Source: Edaphocola aurantiacus (GTDB lineage Bacteria; Bacteroidota; Bacteroidia; Chitinophagales; Chitinophagaceae). Taken from it: a stretch of DNA of 64,000 nt. Below, piece after piece: positions 46,065 to 53,699 of the stretch. How positions within the stretch are numbered: position 1 is the first letter of the stretch; every line of letters begins with the position of its first letter. The position numbers and the translations under genes are program-made. Where the stretch lies: the NCBI RefSeq assembly GCF_019797745.1, contig NZ_VOSI01000002.1, positions 886,527 to 950,526 of the forward strand, read 5' to 3'. The notes beneath the pieces are model-generated. The model saw nothing but the letters and a program-made list of their open reading frames with translations. It had not been told where the DNA came from and ran no database searches.

Positions 46065-46204
46065 TACGATCAGTATAAATTTAGATTGCGAAAATAATCA
46101 AAATCGGGCAGAAATCCGGCCCCGTTAAACCCATCCTAATTTAAGTATTTACCTATGCTAATCAATTAAAATCCTTAATTTGCTGTTTCAAAACCATAAT
46201 TACT

Positions 46205-47887
46205 ATGTATTGGAGCAGGAAAATAGCCCTAAGCCTGAGCCTGTGCGGCTTCAGCATGGGTGCTTTTGCACAGTTCAACAACGATGAGGCAGATAAATTC
46301 TTTGAAATCTCTAAAAATCTGGAGATCTATACGAATGTGTTGAAGGAGTTAAATACCTTCTACGTTGATCCCATCAACCCCGGAAAAATGACCAAAACGG
46401 GACTGGATGCAATGTTGAACGAACTGGATCCTTATACCAATTTCATCACCGAAGCCGAGGCGGAGGAGTTTGAAATGCAGTTTAACGGAAAATACGGAGG
46501 GGTAGGTACCACCGTAAAAATCGATTCTACCGAAAATATAATTGTGGAAGCCATAAGACAAGGCAGTCCCATTGATAAAGCTGGTGTAAAACCAGGCGAT
46601 ATCATTATCTCTATAGATGGCAATGCCGTAAAGGGCAAAAAGGACGAAGAAGTTGGTCTATTGCTTAAGGGAGCGCCCGGCACTAAACTCACTATGGTAC
46701 TGCAGAATCCGGTAACGAAAAAGCAGTTTACCAAAGAGGTTACACGTGAGGAAATTACAATTCCCGCTATCCCTTATTATGGCTTTGTAGATAAAGACAA
46801 ACAGATAGGCTATGTGCTGCTCTCTCAGTTTACACCAAACTGTGGCCGCGAAGTGCGTAATGCCCTGGATACCCTTAAAGCACAGGCCAATGGTGGACTT
46901 AAGGGTATTGTACTGGACCTGAGGGGTAACCCCGGAGGTCTGGTTACGGAGGCAGTTAATATCTGTAACCTTTTTGTGGAAAAAGGAAAGATGATTGTAA
47001 GCACCAAGGCCAAGCACCAGGAGTGGAGTAAAGAATACAGTGCCAGTAATGAGCCATGGGATGTAAGTATACCCCTGGCTGTGCTGATCAACGGAAATTC
47101 TGCCTCTGCCTCTGAAATTGTATCCGGTGCGCTGCAGGATCTGGATCGTGCAGTCATTATCGGAAGCAAAAGCTTCGGTAAAGGCCTGGTACAGGTAGTG
47201 CGCCCGGTAGGCTATAACTCGCGCCTGAAAGTAACTACAGCCAAGTACTACATTCCTTCCGGACGTTGTATACAGGCATTGGATTACACCCACCGTAACG
47301 AAGATGGTACCGTAGCTGCTGTGCCGGATTCCTTAAAGAAAGCCTTTAAAACAAACCTGGGCAGAGTGGTATATGACGGTGGTGGTATTGAGCCCGATGT
47401 AAAGATCGAAAGTGAATATTACAGCATACTGTCTGCACAGCTGATGAAAGATGATTACATCTTCAACTATGTAACAGACTATTATTACAGCCATCCTACC
47501 ATTGCACCGGCAAAGGAATATCGCTTCTCTGATGCGGATTACACTGACTTTCAGTCCTGGCTGGTTAAGCGTAAGTTTAAATACGAAACCCGTAATGAGT
47601 ATATCCTGAGTGCGATGAAGAAAAATGCAGAAGAAGAAAAGAACTTTGACGGCATTAAAAATGAGTACAATACATTGCTGGCAAAGATAGAGGCAGAAAA
47701 GAAGCAGGACTTTATCAAAAACAAGTCGGAATTGCAGGAATTGCTGTCCTCTGAAGTGGTATCCCGTTACTATTATCAGAAAGGGCAGATCGAGAATCAG
47801 CTGAATAATTATAACGCTGCGCTGAAAAAAGCAGTAGAGTTATTAACCACCAATACAGCGGAGTATAAAAAAGTATTAAAAAAATAA
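46205..47887 (+). CDS. C-terminal processing peptidase (S41) with PDZ domain
   Basis: 560 residues. Signal peptide (~1-22, cut after AFA), PDZ domain (~90-170, GKYGGVGTTVKI...GVKPGDIIISIDG) and S41 protease domain with catalytic Ser in NGNSASASEI (~300) and Lys in KSFGKGLVQ (~325), the Ser-Lys dyad of CtpA/Prc. The C-terminal ~120 residues are helical and charged. It works in the periplasm, trimming or degrading envelope proteins by their C-terminal tails. A weak inverted repeat follows the stop. Confidence 0.93.
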   Translation: MYWSRKIALSLSLCGFSMGAFAQFNNDEADKFFEISKNLEIYTNVLKELNTFYVDPINPGKMTKTGLDAMLNELDPYTNFITEAEAEEFEMQFNGKYGGVGTTVKIDSTENIIVEAIRQGSPIDKAGVKPGDIIISIDGNAVKGKKDEEVGLLLKGAPGTKLTMVLQNPVTKKQFTKEVTREEITIPAIPYYGFVDKDKQIGYVLLSQFTPNCGREVRNALDTLKAQANGGLKGIVLDLRGNPGGLVTEAVNICNLFVEKGKMIVSTKAKHQEWSKEYSASNEPWDVSIPLAVLINGNSASASEIVSGALQDLDRAVIIGSKSFGKGLVQVVRPVGYNSRLKVTTAKYYIPSGRCIQALDYTHRNEDGTVAAVPDSLKKAFKTNLGRVVYDGGGIEPDVKIESEYYSILSAQLMKDDYIFNYVTDYYYSHPTIAPAKEYRFSDADYTDFQSWLVKRKFKYETRNEYILSAMKKNAEEEKNFDGIKNEYNTLLAKIEAEKKQDFIKNKSELQELLSSEVVSRYYYQKGQIENQLNNYNAALKKAVELLTTNTAEYKKVLKK

Positions 47888-47907
47888 AATAAATGTAAAC
47901 CGTGCAT

Positions 47908-47933
47908 AGGGCATGATATTTAAAAAAAATGCC
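47908..47933 (+). terminator. Weak hairpin after the CTP protease gene
   Basis: 6-bp inverted repeat GGGCAT/ATGCCC around an A/T-rich loop. It also overlaps the upstream region of the DUF5606 gene, so it may be a terminator or part of that promoter. Confidence 0.4.
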
Positions 47934-47974
47934 CTAAATTCGCACCCTCAAATCTTTATATTAAACATTTAAAA

Positions 47975-48628
47975 ATGGAATATAGACAAATTGTAGCAGT
48001 AACCGGCTTGACAGGACTATATCAATTAGTAAGTACAAAGAACGATGGTGCTTTGGTACGCAGCTTGGCAGATAAAAGTATCAAATTTGTATCTTCAAGA
48101 TTACACCAGATCACTCCTTTAGAGAGTATTGAAATCTATACTTACAGTGACAATGTTCGTCTGCACAACGTGTTAGAGAGCATGAAAGAGAATGATGCTG
48201 CTATCACTGAGCTGGTATCCGGTAAAAAGGCTGCTGCAAATGATATTAGAGCATACTTTGCTACAGTATTGCCTGACTTCGATCAGGAGCGCGTATATAC
48301 CAGTGATATCAAAAAAATCATGAAATGGTATGAGCTGCTGAAAGCAAATGACTTACTCAACTTCGAAATATACAACCAGCAAATGGCTGATATGGATGAA
48401 GAAGTAATGGAAGAAGAGGCTTCTGCTGAAGAAGCGCCTAAGAAAGCCGCTAAGAAAGCAGTTGCGAAAGAAGAGGGTGAAGAAAAACCTGCTAAGAAAG
48501 CTGCTAAGAAAGCAGTTGCCAAAGAAGAAGGTGAAGAAAAACCTGCTAAGAAAGCCGCTAAGAAAGCAGTTGCGAAAGAAGAAGGTGAAGAAAAACCTAA
48601 GAAAGCAGCTAAAAAGAAAGAAGATTAA
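47975..48628 (+). CDS. DUF5606 protein with histone H1-like repetitive C-terminal tail
   Basis: 217 residues. The first ~135 residues match DUF5606, a Bacteroidota family (MEYRQIVAVTGLTGLYQLVSTK). From ~150 on there are three near-identical 18-residue units (AKKAAKKAVAKEEGEEKP) encoded by 54-bp tandem repeats, then a shorter end. The tail mixes Lys/Ala stretches, as in H1-like bacterial proteins, with acidic EEGEE spacers. It is predicted to be disordered and could bind nucleic acid or rRNA. Function unknown. Terminator follows. Confidence 0.8.
   Translation: MEYRQIVAVTGLTGLYQLVSTKNDGALVRSLADKSIKFVSSRLHQITPLESIEIYTYSDNVRLHNVLESMKENDAAITELVSGKKAAANDIRAYFATVLPDFDQERVYTSDIKKIMKWYELLKANDLLNFEIYNQQMADMDEEVMEEEASAEEAPKKAAKKAVAKEEGEEKPAKKAAKKAVAKEEGEEKPAKKAAKKAVAKEEGEEKPKKAAKKKED
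48440..48601 (+). repeat. Three 54-bp tandem coding repeats
   Basis: Three consecutive 54-bp units inside the DUF5606 gene. They differ at only a few third-codon positions (GCC/GCT, GCG/GCC, GAG/GAA), which means recent duplication or gene conversion. The repeat number may vary between strains without breaking the frame. Confidence 0.9.
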
Positions 48629-48641
48629 TTATTTCGCTTAT

Positions 48642-48690
48642 AGCAATAAAAAAACGGAGCATCATATGGTGCTCCGTTTTTTTTATTGCT
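48642..48690. terminator. Bidirectional terminator
   Basis: ~20-bp stem AGCAATAAA...CGGAGCA with TGCTCCG...TTATTGCT, between the DUF5606 and C40 peptidase genes, which converge. Confidence 0.85.
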
Positions 48691-48693
48691 GTT

Positions 48694-49485
48694 TTAAGCA
48701 GGAAGTATTCGTTTTATAATGCGCAGCTGATGTGTGCGTTTTTTATGCTTAACACTAATGATGCCGCCATTATCTATTGCATCAACTACTACACCGCCGG
48801 CAATCTCTGTAGCGTGTATAATCGTGTTACTGTCCAGCAGCAGGCCTACATGATCAATGAAGCCTTCTGCATTATCAAAAAAGGCCAGGTCGCCACATTG
48901 CGCTTCCTGTAAGAACCCTACAGATTCTCCTACTTCTGATTGTTGTCTGGAATTACGGGGTATACGGATGTTCATCATTTTGTATACCATCTGTGTGAGG
49001 CCGGAGCAATCAATGCCCATGATCGAGCGGCCGCCCCATTGGTAAGGTGCGCCGTAATACTCCATAGCAGCAGCACGTATTGCAGCAGGATCGCTTGTCA
49101 GTTGTGCAACAGCTTTCTTCTTTCCCCTGAACTTAAGGGCAGACTGGTCCAGCCATTCGAAAGAACGTCTTTTTAAGGCAAAAAGATCAGATCCAGGAGA
49201 GAGTAGAATATTTCCGGAAGGTCCGGTCAGTTTATCACCTGTTGAGGTATTGACAAACTTATTCGGCTTACGGTAGGCTTTCAGTTCGATCAGCTGCATT
49301 TGCCCGGCGGGCACCCAGCCCTCATAGTGGTCCCAGTCACACACAATATACATCCAGTTGCCTTCCCGGCGCATGACTTCTGCACGCTCTCCGAATAATA
49401 GCTGGGATATGATAGGCGCATGATGAGAAGCCTCCGTCCTTAAAGGAGCCGCGGGTACTGCACAAACGACATAAGAAAAAATCAT
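48694..49485 (-). CDS. NlpC/P60 (C40) peptidase with N-terminal SH3 domains
   Basis: 263 residues. N-terminal SH3b-like domain (~10-65, APLRTEASHHAPIISQLLFGE, GNWMYI), a second SH3-like part, then the C40 domain with catalytic Cys in GIDCSGL (~160) and His in DHVGLL (~212). There is no signal peptide: the start goes straight into the SH3 fold. Homologues of this type are cytoplasmic dipeptidyl-peptidases that recycle murein peptides (cut after L-Ala-D-Glu). A role in peptidoglycan recycling is inferred. Confidence 0.85.
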   Translation of the reverse strand: MIFSYVVCAVPAAPLRTEASHHAPIISQLLFGERAEVMRREGNWMYIVCDWDHYEGWVPAGQMQLIELKAYRKPNKFVNTSTGDKLTGPSGNILLSPGSDLFALKRRSFEWLDQSALKFRGKKKAVAQLTSDPAAIRAAAMEYYGAPYQWGGRSIMGIDCSGLTQMVYKMMNIRIPRNSRQQSEVGESVGFLQEAQCGDLAFFDNAEGFIDHVGLLLDSNTIIHATEIAGGVVVDAIDNGGIISVKHKKRTHQLRIIKRILPA

Positions 49486-49514
49486 AGACTGATCTTACTG
49501 TGTTAAAAGAAAAA

Positions 49515-49538
49515 AGTGCAATAATCAATTATTGCACT
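49515..49538 (-). terminator. Terminator of the hemD gene
   Basis: Perfect 11-bp inverted repeat (AGTGCAATAAT/ATTATTGCACT), followed on the minus strand by a T-run, 13 bases after the stop. Confidence 0.8.
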
Positions 49539-49550
49539 CCTTGTATTCGA

Positions 49551-50423
49551 TTATTTAGTGTTTTGCTCGGCAAGGAATCGGTCCAGTGCTGCTACCATAG
49601 ATGGTGCACTAGGAACCGGTGCTTTGATTCTGACCTCCAGGCCCACATCTTCCAGTGCTTTCTGGGTGGTGCCTCCGAATCCGCCAAAGACAATGCCATT
49701 TTGTTTAAAGTCAGGATGCACACTCAGAATGGCTTCTACTCCAAATGGGCTGAACAGGATCATCGCATCATATTCAGTGCCTGTCTTCAGTATCGTCTCC
49801 ATATCATTCGGTACCGTTCTGTACAATACCGCTTCTACAAATTGATACTTATTTTTGACCAGGCTTGGGGAGATGTCATTCTTGGTGTTTTCCGATACAG
49901 GGATCAGGAATTTTTCCGTATCCTTATATTTAGCCAGCACATCCATCAAACCATCTACAGAACCATCGGCAGAGAAGAATACTTTACGCTTACGGTACAG
50001 GATAAATTTCTGCAGGTACAGGGCGATCGCTTCTGTGATACAGAAATAACGCATTTCCTGTGATACTTTGAATTTCATCTCTTCACAGATACGAAAGAAG
50101 TGGTCTACGGCATTGCGGCTGTTCAGGATTACTGCATTGTATTCAGATAACTCTATTTTTTGCTTTCTGAATTCTTTTGCAGAGAACGGCTCCAGTTTAA
50201 TGAACTGGTGGAAAGTGAGCTTCACATTATACTTACGTTCCAGATCGTAGTACGGAGATTTTTCACTCTCCGGCCTCGGTTGGGAGACAAGTATGCGCTC
50301 TACTTTTTTTACAGCAACTTTCTTTGCAGCAGCCTTTTTTGGTGATTCGGGCTTGTTATCTGCTGAAGTAGCCTTCTTAGCAACAACTGCTTTAGGGGTT
50401 GCAGATTTAGTAGCTTTTGCCAT
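49551..50423 (-). CDS. hemD: Uroporphyrinogen-III synthase with Lys/Ala-rich N-terminal extension
   Basis: 290 residues. Residues ~43-285 match the HemD two-lobed fold (VERILVSQPRPE; VILNSRNAVDHFF; LFSPFGVEAI; GTTQKALEDVGLEV; PSAPSMVAAL). It closes hydroxymethylbilane into uroporphyrinogen III in heme synthesis. The first ~42 residues are an extra Lys/Ala/Ser/Pro segment (MAKATKSATPKAVVAKKATS...) that the fold does not need. Downstream of DUF4271 on the same strand with 75 bases between, an association I recall as recurrent in Bacteroidota. Confidence 0.85.
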   Translation of the reverse strand: MAKATKSATPKAVVAKKATSADNKPESPKKAAAKKVAVKKVERILVSQPRPESEKSPYYDLERKYNVKLTFHQFIKLEPFSAKEFRKQKIELSEYNAVILNSRNAVDHFFRICEEMKFKVSQEMRYFCITEAIALYLQKFILYRKRKVFFSADGSVDGLMDVLAKYKDTEKFLIPVSENTKNDISPSLVKNKYQFVEAVLYRTVPNDMETILKTGTEYDAMILFSPFGVEAILSVHPDFKQNGIVFGGFGGTTQKALEDVGLEVRIKAPVPSAPSMVAALDRFLAEQNTK

Positions 50424-50498
50424 TTTCAGAGTTTATAAGTATAAACTAATTATTTATTTAACGCAAACTATAACGATCAGATACCGGGTATTATTACG

Positions 50499-51395
50499 CT
50501 ATACTAAAGTATTGTAAGTAAGTTTGACCAGGATCGCTAAAGGCAATAATTCCGAGGCGCAAAAGTACATAAAAAAATGGAATTTGCTATATTGGAAAAA
50601 TGAGCCTAATGAGCTCCATGATCGGGTATAGCGATTGATCAGCAGAATACCGGTGAGCATACAGGCTACAGCTAGTATTAAACGCAACCAGGACCCTTGT
50701 CCGAAAGCCAGTATAATAGCAAAAGGGAGTAATACTACAGATAAAATTTTATTGATCAGGAATACATTATAGGTATATGCTTCCGTAACCTGGTCTATTT
50801 TGAATACCCAGCCTACAAATTTTAATAATAAATACTTAATCAGGTATATACAGCCGACCATCAGGATCAGGCCGCACAGCACCATATTAGCGCTATAGTT
50901 CGATTCCTGGATAATATTACTTTGTGTAAACAACACTGCATAGAGGAAAAAGCCTATGGAAATGCTGAAAAAAATATTCATTGCCGCATTGGCCTGCACA
51001 TTTTGCTCAATCTGCTCTCTGAGCTGGCGTTTGTTCATCATCGGGCTCATAAAGGCATTGTACAGGTGCCTGAAATAAGTAGGAAAGATGAGTCGCAGTA
51101 TGCCTAGCACAAACAGCAGCAGCAAGACAAGGTAGAAGCTGGTTGTCTTATTCACAAAATGATGCGCTTTCTGTACCTGGTTGATGACCGTAACCTGCTT
51201 ACCCAGCATCGGATGCCCGGCAAAGTAGCTGTAAAATGCAGAGTCAGCTTTAGCACGCACCACACTATCCGGGATGTTATACCCGTAAAGCGTTATTGCA
51301 TGGACATCTGCACAATATAATAAACCCGTAAGGATCAGCAGCGGTAATAATATATATATGTATCGATTGTTCTGAAACAATTTCCCTGAAAACAT
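50499..51395 (-). CDS. DUF4271 integral membrane protein
   Basis: 298 residues. After a 30-residue N-terminal hydrophobic segment and a soluble domain (~30-85), there are about six more helices (~88-106, 145-165, 172-190, 215-240, 245-262, 275-295). It matches DUF4271, commonly encoded next to hemD in this phylum. The role is unknown; the link suggests heme or envelope metabolism. A -7 element lies 18 bases upstream of the start. Confidence 0.8.
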   Translation of the reverse strand: MFSGKLFQNNRYIYILLPLLILTGLLYCADVHAITLYGYNIPDSVVRAKADSAFYSYFAGHPMLGKQVTVINQVQKAHHFVNKTTSFYLVLLLLFVLGILRLIFPTYFRHLYNAFMSPMMNKRQLREQIEQNVQANAAMNIFFSISIGFFLYAVLFTQSNIIQESNYSANMVLCGLILMVGCIYLIKYLLLKFVGWVFKIDQVTEAYTYNVFLINKILSVVLLPFAIILAFGQGSWLRLILAVACMLTGILLINRYTRSWSSLGSFFQYSKFHFFMYFCASELLPLAILVKLTYNTLV

Positions 51396-51412
51396 TTTTT
51401 TAAGTTGCTGTA

Positions 51413-51420
51413 CAAAAGTA
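51413..51420 (-). promoter_or_regulatory. -7 element (TACTTTTG) of the DUF4271-hemD operon
   Basis: Minus-strand TAnnTTTG match just upstream of the DUF4271 ATG; -33 not evident. Confidence 0.45.
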
Positions 51421-51524
51421 AAGTTTTAATCTATACGGTGAGTGTATCTTACAGATTAAGGATTGTAAAATCCGGAGCTATTAAATGCATACAAATGATT
51501 AACCCTTAAGACATTTGCTTTACA

Positions 51525-51532
51525 TATCTTTG
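51525..51532 (+). promoter_or_regulatory. -7 element (TATCTTTG) of the CCA-transferase gene
   Basis: Exact match. It implies transcription starting near 51539, which leaves a very short leader if translation begins at one of the TTG codons at 51547 or 51556. Confidence 0.5.
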
Positions 51533-51555
51533 CCAGCATAATTTAATTGTACATT

Positions 51556-52977
51556 TTGGAGATAAAGTATACCAGGGAAGAGCAGTTCATTATGGACGTA
51601 GTGGCTGAAGCCGCTGCTCAGGCCGGAGTGTCGGCTTACCTGATCGGGGGCTTTGTGCGGGATAAGATCCTGGGCAGGGCTACCAAAGATATTGATGTGG
51701 TTTGTGATGGCGATGGTATCGGACTGGCACATGCAGTTGCCGGGTTGTTGCCCAATCGCCCTAAAGTTGCCTTTTTTAAAAATTTCGGAACAGCGCAACT
51801 GATCATAAAAGGAATAGAAGTAGAGTTTGTAGGTGCACGGAAAGAGTCTTACCGTGCCCATTCCCGCAATCCGGAAGTCAGCCCGGGTACATTGGAGGAT
51901 GATCAGAAAAGAAGAGATTTTACTATAAATGCGCTGGCCATCAGTTTGAACCGTGAGGACAAAGGCCGGCTGATAGATCCTTTTGACGGCTTGCTGGATA
52001 TGGAGGATAAGATTATCCGTACCCCATTGTTGCCGGATCAGACGTTTAGCGACGATCCCTTGCGCATGATGCGGGCCATTCGTTTTGCCACGCAACTGCA
52101 GTTTCATATTGATGTAGCCTGCTTTGACAGCATTAAATCCCAGAAGGACCGGATTAAGATCATCTCCAAAGAGCGTATAGCCGATGAGCTGAACAAGATC
52201 ATGATGAGTGCCAAACCATCTATCGGTTTTGATCTGTTGTTCCGAAGTGGATTGCTGGATATTATATTGCCACAGCTGGCAGCCTTATCTGGTACGGAGT
52301 ATGTAGATAATAAAGGCCATAAAGATAACTTTTACCACTCCATACAGGTGCTGGACAATATAGTGCCGCATACAGATAATTTATGGCTGAGATGGGCTGC
52401 ATTACTGCATGATATTGGTAAAGCCCCGACAAAGAAATATGAAAAAGGTCATGGCTGGACCTTTCACGGGCATGAAGTAGTGAGTGGCAGAATGATACCA
52501 AAAGTATTTGGTAATCTTAAGTTGCCCATGAATGAAAAAATGGAGTATACCCGTAAGATTATCGAGTTGCACCACAGGCCGGTCGCCCTTACCAAAGAGA
52601 ATATTACGGATTCTGCCATTCGCAGACTACTGTTTGATGCAGGAGATGATATTGATGACCTTATGACATTGTGTGAGGCGGATATCACCTCTAAGAATGC
52701 ACAAAAAGTAAAGCGGTACCTGGAGAATTTTGAGATCGTAAGAGAAAAGCTGAAAGAAGTAGAAGCGAATGACCAGATTCGTAACTGGCAGCCTCCGATC
52801 AGTGGAGAAGAGATCATGGAGACTTTCGGACTGGAACCTTCCCGCACAGTAGGCATCATAAAGACTGCTATCCGTGAAGGCATCCTGGACGGACATATCC
52901 CGAATAACTATGAAGGAGCGAAAGCATTTATGATTGCATTCGCCCGGCAGGAGTTAAAGCTGGAACCCCGGAACTAA
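51556..52977 (+). CDS. CCA tRNA nucleotidyltransferase / poly(A) polymerase with HD domain
   Basis: 473 residues if the TTG at 51556 is used. Alternatives are TTG 51547 and ATG 51592; the 51556 start gives the usual ~22 residues before the YLIGGFVRD motif. Nucleotidyltransferase head with GGFVRDKILGRATKDIDVV (G-G-[LIV]-x-R-D and D-x-D), RRDFTINALA, neck helices, and an HD phosphohydrolase-like domain (LHDIGKAPTKKY, ~285-297). It adds CCA to tRNA 3' ends. None of the four tRNAs in this window encodes CCA, so the activity is required. The scramblase-like gene follows after 56 bases. Confidence 0.9.
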   Translation: MEIKYTREEQFIMDVVAEAAAQAGVSAYLIGGFVRDKILGRATKDIDVVCDGDGIGLAHAVAGLLPNRPKVAFFKNFGTAQLIIKGIEVEFVGARKESYRAHSRNPEVSPGTLEDDQKRRDFTINALAISLNREDKGRLIDPFDGLLDMEDKIIRTPLLPDQTFSDDPLRMMRAIRFATQLQFHIDVACFDSIKSQKDRIKIISKERIADELNKIMMSAKPSIGFDLLFRSGLLDIILPQLAALSGTEYVDNKGHKDNFYHSIQVLDNIVPHTDNLWLRWAALLHDIGKAPTKKYEKGHGWTFHGHEVVSGRMIPKVFGNLKLPMNEKMEYTRKIIELHHRPVALTKENITDSAIRRLLFDAGDDIDDLMTLCEADITSKNAQKVKRYLENFEIVREKLKEVEANDQIRNWQPPISGEEIMETFGLEPSRTVGIIKTAIREGILDGHIPNNYEGAKAFMIAFARQELKLEPRN

Positions 52978-53033
52978 AGCCGGCAACTACCCCTAAGTAT
53001 AAAAACCTCTATTTTAACCTTTAAATAAAATCT

Positions 53034-53624
53034 ATGTTATTTAAATTCTTTGAATCTGACAGCTACTTTATCGACGAGAAGGTAAACTTTCTCAAGTTCG
53101 AAAATGAGTACAAGATTTATGATGATCATGCAATCCAGATCGGCATGGTAAAACAAAAACTGAGCGGCGGCCAGAAAGCACTGCGCTTATTGCTGAACAA
53201 AGCTATGCTGCCGTTTCACCTGGAGATCCAGAACCACCAGGGCGAAGTACAGTCCAGTATCAGACGCGGTTGGACTTTCTTCATGTCTAAAATCTCTGTA
53301 TTTGACGGGAATGAAAACCTGGTCGGAACCATTCAGCAGAAGTTCAAACTGTTCAAACCTACCTTTAAAATCTTCGACCCGCAGGGTATGCAGATCGCAG
53401 AAATAAACGGGGATTGGAAAGCCTGGAACTTTGCTATTAAAGATGCTTCAGGAAACCAGATCGGTTCTGTAAATAAGAAATGGGCTGGTATTGCAAAAGA
53501 ATTCTTTACCACAGCAGATAAGTATAATGTAAGCATCGACCAGTCTTATCCGGAAGATAATAATAAAATACTGATTCTCTCCAGCGCAATCACCATCGAC
53601 ATGGTTTTGAAAGAAGCTAAATAA
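53034..53624 (+). CDS. Phospholipid-scramblase/LURP-one-like protein
   Basis: 196 residues, predicted 12-strand beta-barrel around a C-terminal helix as in the Scramblase/LURP-one/Tubby-like fold. Visible repeats of the family: FEVYD.NG-like IYDDHAIQIGMVKQ, ISVFDGNENLVGTIQQ, FKIFDPQGMQIAEING, FAIKDASGNQIGSVNKKW. Bacterial members are soluble and without known function; no lipid-scrambling activity should be assumed. Likely co-transcribed with the CCA-transferase gene; a terminator follows. Confidence 0.75.
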   Translation: MLFKFFESDSYFIDEKVNFLKFENEYKIYDDHAIQIGMVKQKLSGGQKALRLLLNKAMLPFHLEIQNHQGEVQSSIRRGWTFFMSKISVFDGNENLVGTIQQKFKLFKPTFKIFDPQGMQIAEINGDWKAWNFAIKDASGNQIGSVNKKWAGIAKEFFTTADKYNVSIDQSYPEDNNKILILSSAITIDMVLKEAK

Positions 53625-53645
53625 GCTTATTAATAAGATAAAAGT

Positions 53646-53671
53646 AAAGGAGTGCCAGATGGCACTCCTTT
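53646..53671 (+). terminator. Terminator after the scramblase-like gene
   Basis: 11-bp stem AAAGGAGTGCC/GGCACTCCTTT, AGAT loop and T-run; convergent to the barrel protein gene. Confidence 0.85.
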
Positions 53672-53699
53672 TTTTCGCTATGAAAGGGTTTATGGCGAA

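Noticed and set aside
48440..48601. CRISPR-like repeats
   Set aside because: The 54-bp units are contiguous, in frame and coding for the DUF5606 tail; there are no spacers.
53034..53624. Functional phospholipid scramblase
   Set aside because: Only the fold is similar. Bacterial members have not been shown to move lipids and this one has no clear membrane helix, so the name is kept as -like.
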